Source of the DNA: Ceratotherium simum simum
Taxonomy: Eukaryota; Chordata; Mammalia; Perissodactyla; Rhinocerotidae
Assembly: GCF_000283155.1 (NCBI RefSeq)
Contig: NW_004454229.1
Span: 10,127,336-10,191,335, forward strand
Length of the DNA: 64,000 bases
Direction of reading: 5' to 3'
The notes under the pieces are model-generated. The model did no database searches. It saw nothing but the letters and a program-made list of their open reading frames with translations, and was not told where the DNA came from. The position numbers and the translations under genes were made by a program. Positions 1 to 11,254 of this stretch are shown piece by piece; positions within the stretch are counted from its first letter, which is position 1; every line of letters begins with the position of its first letter.

Positions 1-1176
1 TTTTTCTACACCACATAGTCTATGGTATTTTGTTACAGCAGCTCGAAATGCCACTTCTTTCATTCCGATTTTGGTCATTTGTATTCCCTCTCTTTTTTCT
101 TGATCAGTCGAGTGAAAGATTTGTAAATTTTGCTGATATTTTATTAAACTTTTAGCTTAGTTGGTTTCCTCTATTGTTTTCCTGTTTTTTGTTTCATTGT
201 TTTCCACTCTTATGGTTTACTATCTCCTTCCTTCTGTTTGCTTTGGGTTTGGTTTGTTCTTATTTTTCTAGTTTTTTAAAGTGGAAATTTAGGTCATTGA
301 TTTGAGATGTTTCTGTTTTTCTAATATAGGCATTGAAAACTATAAATTTTCCTCTCAGTACTGCTTTCGCTACACACTATACATTTTGATATGCTTTGTT
401 TTCACTTTCATTCCATGCAAAATATTTTCTAATTTCCTCTGTGATTTATTCTTTGACTCATGGTTTATTTAGAATTGTATTGCCTAATTTCCAAATATTT
501 GTTAATTTTGTAAATTTCTTTCAGTTGATTTTTAGTTTGATACTGTTGTGTTCAGAGATGTACTTTGCATAATTTCAATTCTTTTAACTTATTAAGACTT
601 GTTTTATAGCCTAGCATATATCTATCCTGGAGAATGTTCTGTGTGTGCTTGAAAAGAATACGAATTCTGCCATTGTTAGGTGGAGTATTCTATAGATGTC
701 AATTAGGTCAAACTGGTTGCTAGTATTGTTGAAATCACCTATATACTTGCTGATTTTCTGTCTAGTTGGCCCATGAATTATGGAGAGTATAATACTGAAT
801 TCTTCAACTGTTATTATTGAATTGTTTATTTCTCCTTTTAATTACTTCCATTTGTTGCTTCCTATATTTTGGGACTCTGTTGTTAGGTTTACAATTGTTA
901 TATTTTCCTGAAGAATTGTCCCTCCTTGTCTCTTAACACTTTTTGTCTTAAAATCTATTCTGTTTGACATCAGCATAGGGATTCCAGCTCTCTTTTGGTT
1001 ATCTGCATGGTATATCTTTTTCCATTCTTTTACTTTCAACCTATTTGACTCTTTGAATCTAAACGGTGTGTCTTGTAGATAGCATATAGTTGGATCTTCT
1101 TTTATTATCCAGTCTGACAATCTGCTTTTTGATAGGAGTGTTATTTACATTTAATAGAAGTACTATTTACATTTAA
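1..1176 (-). mobile_element. Old L1 LINE, ORF2 5' half (antisense fragment)
   Basis: Read on the minus strand, this is the first part of L1 ORF2: the start of the reverse-transcriptase region at the left edge, running back through the endonuclease to the ORF2 start near 1170. Landmarks on the plus strand are TTGATCAGTCGAG near 100, ATCCTGGAGAATGTTCTGTG near 625 and TCTTGTAGATAGCATATAG near 1070, all standard antisense L1 text. Many stop codons break the frame, so the copy is dead. The 3' half lies left of the window. The element resumes at 1758 after an insertion. Confidence 0.88.
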
Positions 1177-1757
1177 ATGACTGTAGCGTAAGCCCTGACA
1201 CTTGTTTTTTTTTTCTTTTTTGTAGTGCAAGTGCCTGACTTAAACTTTGATTGCCGAGGCATCCACTTAAAAGAGGCATCTACTTCAAAGTTGGCTATCT
1301 CGAATAAACACACTGCCAGCAATACAACTAGATAAAGAGACAGGCTGCCTCCCCCACTGAGGCTACTTGGTTTTAGAGATCTTGGTTGATTTCAATAACT
1401 GACCATTTGGGCTACTTTTTTTTCTCTTCCATGCTTTAAATTCCCACTCTTATGTTTTAAATTAAGCAATAAAGAATGAGCGTATGAAACCCTAAGTCCC
1501 CACCCTCAACCCCAATAAAAGCAGAATCCGAGGCCCATGTGTGCTCCCTCTCTCTCTCTCCCCACAACCTTGCTGTATGGCTCCAGGTGTGCTGTATAAT
1601 TTTCAGGTCTTATAATTAATAAACCTTTATCTTTCCAAAGCTTCCTGATGGTTATTGCTGAAGGGCATCTTGCAATCATAATAAGAACCACAAGGGCTGG
1701 TTCAGCCACAACATTGGTTATTGATAGGCTGAGACCAGCACAAAACTATAATGTGAG
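1177..1757 (+). mobile_element. LTR-like insertion inside the L1, family unassigned
   Basis: This segment interrupts the L1 just before the ORF2 start. It does not read as L1. A likely LTR core runs 1221-1713: it starts TGTAGTG and ends CCACAACA, with an AATAAAAGC TATA-like box near 1513, a CTCTCTCTCTCC tract after it and AATAAA poly(A)-type signals near 1471 and 1619. I see no internal retroviral genes and no clean target duplication, so it is best read as a solo LTR, orientation plus. I cannot name the family. The outer limits are where recognisable L1 text stops and resumes. Confidence 0.55.
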
Positions 1758-3994
1758 ATTTACACTTATGTAATTATTGATATGGTTGGATTTACATTTG
1801 CCTTTTGAAACATTTTCTGTATGTCTCATGACTTTTGTGTTCCTCCTATACTTCCTTTTTTGTGTATAAAATAAATATTTTCTAGTGCACCATTTTAGTT
1901 CCTTGTTGGATTTTTTTTTTTTACTATATCTTTTGAGTTATTTTCTTACTGGTTTTTCCATGGATTTCAATATGCATCTTAATCTATCAGAATATACTTC
2001 AGATTAATACTAACTTAATTCCAATAAAATATAGAAACTTTGTTCCCATATCTCTCCATTTCCTTTCTCCTCCTTTGTTTTATTATAGTCATATATATTA
2101 CATTATTACATATTGTAAGCCCCAAAATATAGGCTTGTAATTATTGTTTGATGCAATTGTCTTTTAAGTCAGTTAAAAGAAGAAAAACACATATTTACTG
2201 TCTTTTGTATTTACCTACATAACTAGTTACAGGTGCTCTTTATTTCTTCATGTGAATTCAAGTTATCATCTGGCATTGTTTCCTTCCAGCCCAAAGGACT
2301 TTCTTTACTGTTTCTTGTAAGATAGGTCTGCTGGCAACAAATTCTCTCAGCCTTTCTTTATCTGAGAATAAACCTTTATTTCACCTTTCTTTGTGAAGAA
2401 TAGTTTTGCTGGATATAGAATTCTTGGTTGGTAGGTTTTTGTCTTCCAGCACTTTGAATATGTCATTCTACTGCCTTCTGGCCTCTATTGTTTCTGATGA
2501 GACATCAGCTATTAATCTTATTGTGGTTCCTCTGTATGCAACGAGTTGTTTTATTCTTGCTTCTCTTAGGCTTGTCTCTTTGTCTCTTGGTTTTCAACTA
2601 TTTGACTATGATGTGTCTAGTCATGATTTCTTAGTGATTATCCCACTTGTGATTCATTGATGTTCTTGGATATCCAGATTAATTTTTAAAATTAAATTTG
2701 AGAAGTTTTTGGCCATTGTTTCCTCAAGTTTTTTTTCTTCCCCTTTCTCTCTCTCATCTCCTTCTGGGACTCCCATTGAATGTATGTTGGCATGCTTAAT
2801 GGTGACCTACAGGTCTCTGAGGCACTGTTCATTTTTCTTCATTTTTTTTTTCTTTCTGTTCTCAAATTGGACAAATGCTATTTATCTATCTTAAAATTAA
2901 CTAATTCTTTCTTCTGAAATTGCAAATCTGCTCTTGAGCCCCTCCAGTAAATTTTACATTTCTATTATTGAACTTTTCTGCTGCAGAATTTCTATTTGGC
3001 TCTTTTTTATAATTTCTTTCTCTTTATTGATATTTTCTATTTAATGAGTCATTGTCAGCTTATTTTCCTTATTTTTTAAACATGGTTTACTTTAGCCTTA
3101 ACATATTTATATAATAGCTGGTTTGAAGTCATTTTCTGCTAAGTCCAAATCTGGGCCCCTCAGAGATATTTTCTATTGATTACTATTTTTTCCTGCATAT
3201 GGGTCACACTTTCCTGTTTCTTTGCATGTAATTTTTTTTAGTTGAAAAATTGACATTTTAGATAATATAGTGCAGGAATTCTTGATTCTGATTCCCCTAA
3301 GAAGTTGTTTTTGTTACCAGGGTTTTTGGTTTTTTAAATTTGTTTAGTGACTTTACCAGACTAATTCTATAGAATTTGTCTCCCCCAAATTATGCAGCTT
3401 CTAATGTTTCTACTCAGTTTTTTCTTTTATTCCTGTTTTTATTTTTAATCATGGCCTCCTGGCTTAGTGGTCACCCAATGAATGGTCAGAAGTAGTACTT
3501 AAACACCTTAGTTTAGTAAGGTTTCTGCCCTTTGCTGATGGACCTGAAGTGGGTTGGAGAACACATTCAAAGTTTAAGCAGTTTATAAATCTGCCCAGTT
3601 CACTTTCCGATGGGCCTTCTTGCATCTCCCCTAAGAGTTCAATAGGCCTCATATTCAGCCATGGATGAATAGTGAGCTAGGGAGGGCTGTCCCTGGTGTC
3701 TCCTGGGTATGTATGTAGTCTTGCACGTATGTGCAGCTTTCCAGACTAACACGGACAAGTGACAGCTTGTCAAGGTCCAGTCCGACTATCTCATTCTCTG
3801 GATATCCCTGTTAAATGTCTGATTAATCTGCTGACCTGTGGCTTGCCCCACCCAGTAGCGCAAGCTGGCTTTCTAATTGTTTGCCACTGAGATTGTTATT
3901 GTTTTTAAGAATGGCCCTGGATGTACACACTACTCCAAATCAACCCAGTCTCCTCTAGCAGCAGAGCTACCAGCTTTCCATTTGCTCTGCCATT
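1758..3994 (-). mobile_element. Old L1 LINE continued: ORF1 and 5' UTR (antisense)
   Basis: L1 text resumes with TGTAATTATTGATATGG. The block 2290-2880 is antisense ORF1: the plus strand reads TTTGCTGGATATAGAATTC near 2405, ACTATGATGTGTCTAG near 2605 and GGTCTCTGAGGC near 2812. From about 2950 to 3994 it is the long 5' UTR of an old mammalian (L1M-type) element, with TCTGGGCCCCTCAG near 3150 and TGGTCACCCA near 3469. Frames are heavily broken. It belongs to the same insertion as 1-1176. Confidence 0.82.
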
Positions 3995-4009
3995 AAGAAC
4001 TACTCCATA

Positions 4010-4214
4010 CCGGGGGTGATGTACATGCTCTACATGTCGATTTGCATTGTGGTTACCTGGGTGTATGCATTTTTAAAAATTCCATCTAAGTGTACACTTA
4101 AAATGAGAGTATTTTATTGTATGTAAATCTATAGTATCTAATAAATACCCCAATAAAGTTGATCTTAAAAAATTAAGAGAGAACAGGAGGAGAACTAGGA
4201 AAAGAAAAAAAAAA
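4010..4214 (+). mobile_element. Truncated L1 3' end with target duplication
   Basis: This short sense-orientation L1 tail ends in an A-rich tract (4201-4214). It is flanked by a perfect 15-bp target duplication, AAGAACTACTCCATA, at 3995-4009 and 4215-4229. The body contains GGTGATGTACATGCTC and TGTACACTTAAAATG, typical of L1 3' UTR ends. It inserted into the 5' UTR of the older antisense L1, so it is the younger of the two. Confidence 0.85.
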
Positions 4215-4229
4215 AAGAACTACTCCATA

Positions 4230-4400
4230 AATGTTATAGGGCTAGTCTTTGCGCTTACAGGAGTAGGGAAGATCCACCCTAGTCCAGTACTGCCTGGGAT
4301 TATAGAGGGAAGTTTTTCTTAGTCTTTAATTTGGTATCAAGAAACCCACTTGCCTACAGATATAAACCACATTCACCAACATCAGTTTTATTAGAAATAA
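4230..4400 (-). mobile_element. Old L1 LINE, outermost 5' UTR
   Basis: The 5' UTR of the first L1 continues after the small L1 insertion. The plus strand reads GGGAAGATCCACCCTAGTCC near 4267, TTTTTCTTAGTCTTTAA near 4313 and AAACCACATTCACCAA near 4365. The 5' end of the element is about here. Confidence 0.65.
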
Positions 4401-5915
4401 AGAATTTTTAAAAATGTAACATGTTCTTTTTCTATATAAACTAATCTCAGAATTGATTACATTAGATGTTATGTGGAGAAACTTTCCCAATAATTGGGAC
4501 TAGAAACCCAGGCTCCTGAATTCTGGATCAAACCTCTTTCAACTAGAACATTCTCTCTCTTATTCGAGTCTCTTATTTTGAATGATAATAACAACAAACA
4601 AAATGGAAAAGCAAGGGCTTCCTGGTCTCCAAGTCCACCATCCAAATACATGGAAAAGCTACTCAGTGTAAGCCACTTGAAACACAGTACCATAAGCTAA
4701 AAACAATGCTCTGGCCTTTAATCCAATTTGATGCTCATTCCAACTGGCTGGAGCATGAATTCTAAGAAATCACTAGTTGTCACAGCAGGTACTAAGGTGA
4801 GCTCATGTTCTGGGGAAAGCCATGTTTTCTCTGGCTAACAGATGTTTTGTTAGGTGACATTTAGAAATAAGTCAAAGTTGTTCTTTGTTATTATGCATAA
4901 TGGATCTCAAAGAATAAATGAAAAGCCTTTTACTCTAATTCAGAATGCATTTTCCCTCTGTGAAGGCTACAGTGGTTGAGTTCTTAAAAGCTCAGGCATG
5001 GTGACACATAGAAGAGAATGATATTACTGAGTCTATCTATGAGAACAGGAAAAGAGACTAGTCATGTTTAGCATGAAGAAGAGCAGACTGCCCCCAAATC
5101 AGCCTGTTACACTAAGGAATAGGAAAGGCTCCTTATTGCCTTCCCTCCCTGGATAAATGCTTTTATCCTACACCCTAAGAAAAAAGTCACTTGTGTTTTC
5201 TATTTGCTGCTTATAATGCAGGAGAAACCACTGCTGGTTTGATGAGAATTTCTACCTAATCAGCATATTCCAATCCTGGTCCAATTTATCAATATCAAAG
5301 CTAACCCACACTACTGCTTGGAAAGATGAGAGACAATCAGGAGAAGAGAAGGATGGATAAAGTCCATGGGTTTATAGTCTCATTATCTGCAGGAATTGGG
5401 GGTTTTTAGTTTTGTGCTGAGGAAACATACATAAATGGGACCCCAAGCGGTATTTTCCTGACATATCTCTAGGGCCTGCAGCAAACACATGCTGGGCAAG
5501 CGTCCTGCTGCCATGTCATGTGGCAGTCACCCAGATTGAATCCTTCTAGCCTGAAGCCCTACTGACAATTCAGGAGCCTGGAATGCTTTTCTAATTGGAC
5601 AATTGGCCTAGCTATAAGGTCTTGTTTCATGCTGGTTCCTGAAGCCTACCACAGCTTTTTTGAAGAATTTGAATCTCTAATGTACGATTTCCCTCTGCCA
5701 ATACTTCTGGCAAAGTGACTTCATGCTGGAACTTCAGCAATCTCCTAGAAGCTCAGACCAAATCAGCTGCACCCCTCACTTTCCCAGCCAGTAGTGTTGA
5801 CTGTGCCTGGATTTGGGCCGCCCTCCAAGAGACGGGGGAAGCTGTTGTGTTACAGAAAGGATGGAGCTCTTGCTATCTGAAGGCTTGTGTTTTGGTGGTG
5901 CTGCCCTTTAAAATC
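4400..5915. other. Non-coding stretch, no feature assigned
   Basis: No repeat family or convincing exon is recognised. Base composition is ordinary, and the open frames are short and overlap on both strands. Confidence 0.5.
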
Positions 5916-5917
5916 TA

Positions 5918-6002
5918 CATGACTTTGGGCATGTCACTGAGTCTGCCTGAACCTTGGGTTGCTCATCTGTGAAGTGTGGATAGAGTCACTAACCCCAGAG
6001 TT
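5918..6002 (+). mobile_element. MIR SINE fragment
   Basis: The central MIR stretch is visible as TGACTTTGGGCATGTCACT, then CTCATCTGTGAAGTG and GGATAGAGTCACTAACCCC. Head and tail are missing. Confidence 0.65.
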
Positions 6003-6019
6003 TGTGTGGCAGAGACTGT

Positions 6020-6515
6020 GGTTTACCTCACTTAGCACCCATTTAACCCCCTTCTAGGTTACATTCTGTTCTACAAGCAAAACTACATTTTCTGCACTCT
6101 CCTCCAGCAAGGGGACAGTCATGGGACATAATTTCCTCCATTTATACACAGTCACACAAGATGTCTATACAGACAAAGAGCAACATGGGGCAGTGGCCAC
6201 ATAGGGAGAGCAACCCATCTGGCAATGTAAGCGGCAGAGACCTCTGGTTCTTCTGGAGCAACCAGGATAGGGTTCCTAGCTTCAGGCCTGAGGGCCACAG
6301 AGGTCAAATGGCAGGCACCAGTGCAACAGATTTTCCACTAGAATGGGGCCACGGAGGGACTAGAAGTTTTTCCCGGCTATGGTGTTTTGACAGTGTAACA
6401 ACCAAGTATGGTTCTCTGCCTCTTTTTGAGATATTGTGAGCTACATAATACTCTTTAATCAATCTATTTCTGCTTAAATCAATTGGAGTGGATTCTGATA
6501 TCTGCAACCAAGAAG
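6020..6515 (+). mobile_element. Degraded LTR-like repeat, family unassigned
   Basis: The right end (6440-6515) has the layout common to several mammalian LTR 3' ends: a run near TTTAATCAATCTATTTCTGC, then AAATCAATTGGAGTGG and CTGCAACCAAGAAGCC. The 5' limit is uncertain. No internal genes are present. It could also be another old repeat class. Confidence 0.35.
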
Positions 6516-6704
6516 CCTGGAGACAGCAGTTGTTATAAGAATTAAAGGAGTAAACAGAAATTAAAATATCTTATAAACTCCAAGAGTTAGACAAATGGTA
6601 GAAACTTATGTTTCATGGCTTCTTGTTTTCTTTTTAAAGATGAAGACATTGCAGAAAATCTAGAGAAGACAGTTGTGATTTAATTCTCAAAACAATTCTG
6701 TGTG

Positions 6705-7145
6705 TGGGCATTTGTACCAGTTCTCTATTTCCACAAGAATGCCAAATAACAAACCACCCTAAAACTCAGAAAATTGTTTATTTCTAGAATCATCTAGGTG
6801 GTTCTTCCGGTTTGGCCTGGACTTCCTCATACATTTGGGAGATAACTAGCTATCGGATAATCTAGGCTGGCTTTGTCTGAGGACATTTAGCTGACTTTCC
6901 TCATCTCCATGTCTCTCTCATCTTCCAACAGGCTAGCCCAAGCATGTTCTCATGGCCATGGCAGAAGAACAAGGGCACAAGTGGAAACACACCAGCATTA
7001 CTTAAGCCTTTGCTTGTATCCCATTTGCTAACATCCCATGTCATATAGGTCAGAGAGAGAGCACTACAAAGTTACATGGCAAAAGATGTGGACAGAGAAG
7101 GAAAGAGTGAAGAATTGGGGCCATTCTTGCAATCTGCCATAGCAT
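6705..7145 (+). mobile_element. Ancient mammal-wide interspersed repeat, family unassigned
   Basis: The text follows a pattern seen often in mammalian DNA: ACCAGTTCTCTATTTCCACA at the left, CATCTAGGTGGTTCTTC, CTCTCATCTTCCAACAGGC, TGTTCTCATGGCC, and GGCCATTCTTGCAATCTGCC at the right end. I recognise the type but cannot give its family with confidence. Confidence 0.4.
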
Positions 7146-7149
7146 ATAC

Positions 7150-7272
7150 ATCTCAACTTTATAGACTGCTAAAGAGGCTCAAAGAGATTAAGTAAATTGT
7201 CTTGCCTCCCCAACATAGTAAATGGTGATAATGAAAGATTAACCCACTTTAATTTGACTCCAAAGCACCCAG
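7150..7272 (-). mobile_element. MIR SINE fragment
   Basis: The antisense MIR centre reads GAGGCTCAAAGAGATTAAGT, then TTGTCTTGCCTCCCCAACAT, with a degraded tRNA-like end toward 7270. Confidence 0.5.
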
Positions 7273-7284
7273 AAACATCCAGCT

Positions 7285-7440
7285 CCACACATATGAATGT
7301 GTGTATATATTTATAAGTATATAACTATATTTTATGTATTTACATATTTATAAAATACATGTACTAGCATATAAACATACACACGTCTATATATGTAAAT
7401 ATACACATACATACTTATGTGTGTGTGTGTGTGTGTATTA
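7285..7440. repeat. AT-rich microsatellite tract with (TG)n
   Basis: Imperfect TATG/CATA and ATAT repeats end in a pure (GT)n run at about 7420-7436. Slippage-prone low-complexity DNA. Confidence 0.85.
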
Positions 7441-7452
7441 GACATACATATC

Positions 7453-7642
7453 AAGGGCTCACAGGCCAAATCCAGTTAGAAGCATGTTTTTTTATGACCT
7501 GTTAGGTAAGAATGGTTTTTATAATTTTACAGTTTGTAAAGTAAAACAAAAAAACAAAGCATATGCAACAGAGACCATATGTGGCTGGTCTGAAAAGTCT
7601 AAAATATTTACTATATGGCCTTTTACAGAAAAAGTTTGCTAG
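7453..7642 (+). mobile_element. Non-autonomous hAT-type DNA transposon fragment
   Basis: The left part reads GGCCAAATCCAG and TAAGAATGGTTTTTATA. The right part reads GCAACAGAGACCATATGTGG, AAAATATTTACTATATGGCC and TTTTACAGAAAAAGTTTGCT, the usual right end of this hAT family next to its terminal inverted repeat. The middle is deleted. No transposase is encoded. Confidence 0.7.
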
Positions 7643-7679
7643 AGAATGGACTCAATGTGTGATTTATTGATACAGAGGC

Positions 7680-7915
7680 TCCACTTTGGACCAATGTGTA
7701 GAACTTAACAAGAAACTCTCTATTAGTGACAATTCTTCCCCAAATAGAAGGGTGGAGTCTTCAGGTACTGAGTTTCTCAACACTGTAAACATTCAAGCGG
7801 AAAGAGAACATTCATCAGAAATAGCACTTTCTACTGTGAATAAGAGTAAAACCAGTGAAACCCAAAGGCCTGCCTAATGCTAAGATCCCACGATTCTAAA
7901 TCATGGAGCTAGGAT
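7680..7915 (+). mobile_element. Possible L3/CR1-type LINE remnant
   Basis: The right end reads TGCTAAGATCCCACGATTCTAA, resembling the 3' end of CR1/L3 LINEs. The rest is too diverged to confirm. Confidence 0.25.
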
Positions 7916-8389
7916 TTGATGCGTAAAGGGTGGTTACTGGAAGATTCAATTGCCCAAAGATAAAATAGCCTTTCTAGTGGAAATGTCACAGTCCAAAAAT
8001 AAACAAACAATCAAGCTATGGTGTCTTAACAACTTGGAATTCATTCAATTATATCATTAACATGTTAAAAATTGAAGATGGTAATCATGTATAACTTCAC
8101 CATCAAAGACTAGAAAAGGCATTAGCTCATTTATTTTGTTTTTCCCTGCATACACGTGTATGACCAAAGCTGAAGGCAGCTGAGCCTTCAGTAAATGGAA
8201 TTTTGCTTGTGTACCTGAATTTCATGGGTCTTGAATGTTCCACAAGGGAACCAAGCACAGCAAAAGTATTTATATACTCGGACCACTAATCAGGGTTTAA
8301 TTGGCCTTATAATTAGAAGGGTAAAGAGAAGTACAATTCCCAAATTGCTCATTGTTTTTTTTACATGTCTGTGAAGGACTATTTTATTT

Positions 8390-8460
8390 GCCTTTGCACC
8401 TCCTAGCATTTTAGCACAAAATTAATCATTGAAATTTGTTAAATATTGAATGAATTGCTT
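8390..8460 (+). mobile_element. L2 LINE 3' end scrap
   Basis: CACCTCCTAGCATTTTAGCA followed by TTGTTAAATATTGAATGAAT matches the L2 3' terminus. Confidence 0.55.
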
Positions 8461-8691
8461 GCTTTCTACAAAATTCACCTTTATCATATTTTCTTAATTA
8501 TAATGTCCAAGTGTACCAACCATAAGCACATTCAGCTCCGTGAGTATTCCTGAAAGAGGAAAAGGATGTTCTTATTCCCAGGCATACTGTGGTTGTTCCA
8601 GTGCAAAGGAGCAGATTTGTATGGATTGCTGTCATTTAAGTAGTTTTTCCATGAGGTTTATTTAGTTTTATTTTCAGGAAAGTGGGTTTAA

Positions 8692-8772
8692 ATGTCCTTC
8701 TCCCCATTTTACAAATGAAGAAACTGACATGCAGAGGAGTTCAGTGGTTTGCCCCAGGTCACTCAGTCTACG
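8692..8772 (-). mobile_element. MIR SINE, left part of a split copy
   Basis: Antisense MIR text CCCCATTTTACAAATGAAGA is followed by TTTGCCCCAGGTCACTCAGT. It stops abruptly at 8772, where MER5-like sequence starts. The tRNA-like end of the same MIR appears to resume at about 9500. Confidence 0.7.
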
Positions 8773-8850
8773 ACAAGGTTTCTCAAAGTAGGATCCCCAG
8801 ACTACCCTGCTCAGTATAATCTAGGGTTTGTACCAGACACTTCAAATGCA
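8773..8850 (+). mobile_element. MER5-type hAT fragment, left end
   Basis: CAAGGTTTCTCAAAGTAGGA resembles the MER5 left terminal repeat (CAGTGGTTCTCAAA). It inserted in the MIR. The matching right end is at 9445-9500. Confidence 0.45.
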
Positions 8851-9444
8851 CCAGTAGAGATGCACTTGGCTTTGCTTCTCTCTGGAGCCTTTGGCTACCT
8901 GTCCCACCCCAGCCATTCCTGTAACAAGCAGCTCTGCCAGGTCCCTACTGACTTCCCATGAGTGTAACCTGACAATGCCGTGGTTATGCCCATGGCCTGT
9001 GCTTTCATCTCTCATCCTTACTGCCCTGGCTGAGGCATAAGACATCACAAGACCCATTGGCACGCAGGCATTTTCAATCTGGAAGTGCAGAGGAGTTCAT
9101 GTTCCATGGGGCAAGGCTTTAACCCACGGGAATGGGAGACAGTGGATCAACTCTTCCCCCTCATCCCCCTAGTCTGACCACCTGAGACACAGTGGCTCCA
9201 CAGGCTATTGGAAGACAGTCTTGTGAGAAACTGGTTTCACTTGACATGGAATGGTAGCCAGCCCAATAACACATCCTTGTCCTGGTACTTCTTCCTTCCC
9301 TTCCTCACTCCCTTTTGCCCTCCTAGTACTTCTCTGGGATTCTAGTTCCCAATTAAGTGGTAGGACATAAGCTTTTGCTTTAGGCTTTGCTTTCTGGGAC
9401 CAAGGCCAGATATTACTAAACTGGAATATCTGGGAGTGGGGCAT
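8851..9444. other. Unassigned 0.6 kb between two halves of a MER5-like element
   Basis: This block separates the left and right ends of a MER5-like hAT copy, so it may be a later insertion. I recognise no repeat family and see no target duplication or A tail. Confidence 0.35.
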
Positions 9445-9500
9445 TTTTATAAGCTCTCCAGATGATTTTCAGGCATCCTACAATCTGAGAACCACTGGGC
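9445..9500 (+). mobile_element. MER5-type hAT fragment, right end
   Basis: CTCCAGATGATTTTCAGGCA followed by AATCTGAGAACCACTGG matches the MER5 right end, including the GAGAACCACTG inverted repeat. Confidence 0.65.
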
Positions 9501-9560
9501 CTAGAACATGAACCCAGTACAAAGGACTCAAACTTCAGTGATCTTTCCATCCTAATATAT
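9501..9560 (-). mobile_element. MIR SINE, right part of the split copy
   Basis: The tRNA-like end of MIR in antisense: GAACATGAACCCAGTACAAA, then CTCAAACTTCAGTGATCTTT. It continues the copy broken at 8772. Confidence 0.5.
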
Positions 9561-10525
9561 GCCAGATAAAAGAAAGACAACCCTATTGCTCTTATGCTGG
9601 GCCAAGGAGGGAGAGAAACCTCTCACTGCGCCACATCCACTCCACGCTTCAAGGGTCTGCTGAGTGGTTTCTGACACCTGACAATACCTGCTCCCACGCG
9701 GTGCACCAACTCACCTGCCCATCTGGGCAATGAGTCCAGCCTGTCACACCTGTACTGATTTGTGATGTCAGATAGGCTCCACTCTGTCTTATTTCCCAGC
9801 TCACAATCAGTCAGACACACTTCCTGGATATGTTGTCCACAGCCATCTCTCTCTCTCTTACTCTCTTCTTTTCTTTCCTTTTTTAACAAGTCTCTCCAAC
9901 CCTAAAGACTCTGATTACCATCCGTTGCCTCTTTGGTGGGAAAATACCATGTTAAAAAATAAATAAAGTACAGCACTCTCTGCCCCAAAAGTGATCAAGG
10001 GACAGAGGTCTCTAGTGCTTTGTTACAGCTGTTTTCACCCTCAGTGTCACATCTTTGAAGCTGGATTAAAAGGGACACTGCCAGCAAACATCTTTGGAAA
10101 TGTTATAAATAGCAAATCGGCAAGATCAGAGAACAAAAGAGAAGCATAGCCAGTGTAATTAGTTCACTTACTGAGCAAGTTGACTATTCCGAGGCTGAGG
10201 ACTGTGTTCCAGCCGATGGGACTGGGATGGGAAGGAAAGGAAAATTGACTTCCCCCACAAGCTGAGAGAAGGGCACACACGTGACACCCAAGCCCGCTGG
10301 GCTCTCACAGTCCCCATGCCAGGGTGTAAACAGTAGCCCAGAGAAGGAGTATGGAGAGGCAGGAGTCCAAGGGCTGAGTGTATATGAAACATGAGAAGGA
10401 AATCAAGGAGGCTGATGCTGGAAAGCAAGCAGTAATACAGGACACAGGGAGGACAGTGCAGGACCCAGGTCATCACGGGAAGGGACTGAGAGATGCTCTT
10501 GTCCAGCGTTTTCCAAATAATAATG
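9561..10525. other. Non-coding stretch, no feature assigned
   Basis: No repeat is recognised. A 102-codon minus-strand frame at 10168-10476 looks like a chance frame. An AT-rich area at 9945-10160 shows no further structure. Confidence 0.45.
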
Positions 10526-10529
10526 ATGG

Positions 10530-10702
10530 TAATAATATTAGCTAGTGTTTACTGAGTACTTACTATGATTATAAGCACATTTAGTCCTCTCAAGAACTCC
10601 CTTAAGGTAAGTACTGTTATAACCTCCCTTTTACAGAAGAGGAAACTGAGGTGTAGAAAGATTAGGTACTTTGCACAAGGTTACATTCCTAATTGCAAAC
10701 TT
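10530..10702 (-). mobile_element. MIR SINE, antisense
   Basis: Good copy: AGTGTTTACTGAGTACTTAC, CTCTCAAGAACTCCCTTAAG, CTTTTACAGAAGAGGAAACT, and the end of the core near TTTGCACAAGGTTACA. A GGTAAGTAC string inside it mimics a splice donor. Confidence 0.85.
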
Positions 10703-11059
10703 TTTAAAGCAATAAAACATTTTCCTTTTTTTTTAACTCAGAATCCCAATAATGAAAACAGATGAAAGCAGAGGGATGGAAGAAAGGATCCTGGACCACA
10801 GAATTCCAGCATTCCATAGAACTCAGCTAGAAACCCATTCCCAGAGGACCAGAGAGGGGAACGGCACTGTCCAAGGTCCCGGGGGCCAGCTAACAGTGAA
10901 GCTAGGGAACACGCGTGCCCTGGAGCACACTGCACTGCTCCTTCCAGCAATGTACTTCACCGTTGAGGGGGCTCCTCATGAAAAGTTCATCTCTCCTTTG
11001 AACCACCACCAGACTGAGAACTTGGTGCTGTGCATGTAGCACCTACTACAGCTTTTGCC

Positions 11060-11215
11060 TCCTAACTCATTTACAAGGTCCTTGAGAGCAGAGACTATGC
11101 CTGTTTCATCTTTGTAGCTCCAGAGACTCAGCGCAGAGATTGGCACACAACCGGAACTCAGTAAAGTTTATTACATGAATGGATGTTTTGATGGGCAGAG
11201 GAATGAATGAATGAA
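11060..11215 (+). mobile_element. L2 LINE 3' end
   Basis: Reads CCTTGAGAGCAGAGACTATG, AGCTCCAGAGACTCAGCGCA and GGAACTCAGTAAAGTTTATT, and ends in GAATGAATGAATG repeats, as at L2 3' termini. Confidence 0.8.
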
Positions 11216-11254
11216 TATGTGACCACCTTTTAACCTGTTATTAAAAAATAATTC

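Noticed and set aside
1506..1709. 67-codon minus-strand frame in the LTR block
   Set aside because: Short, antisense to LTR signals, no similarity.
10600..10620. Splice donor GGTAAGTAC
   Set aside because: It is part of the standard antisense MIR core, which yields such strings in many copies.
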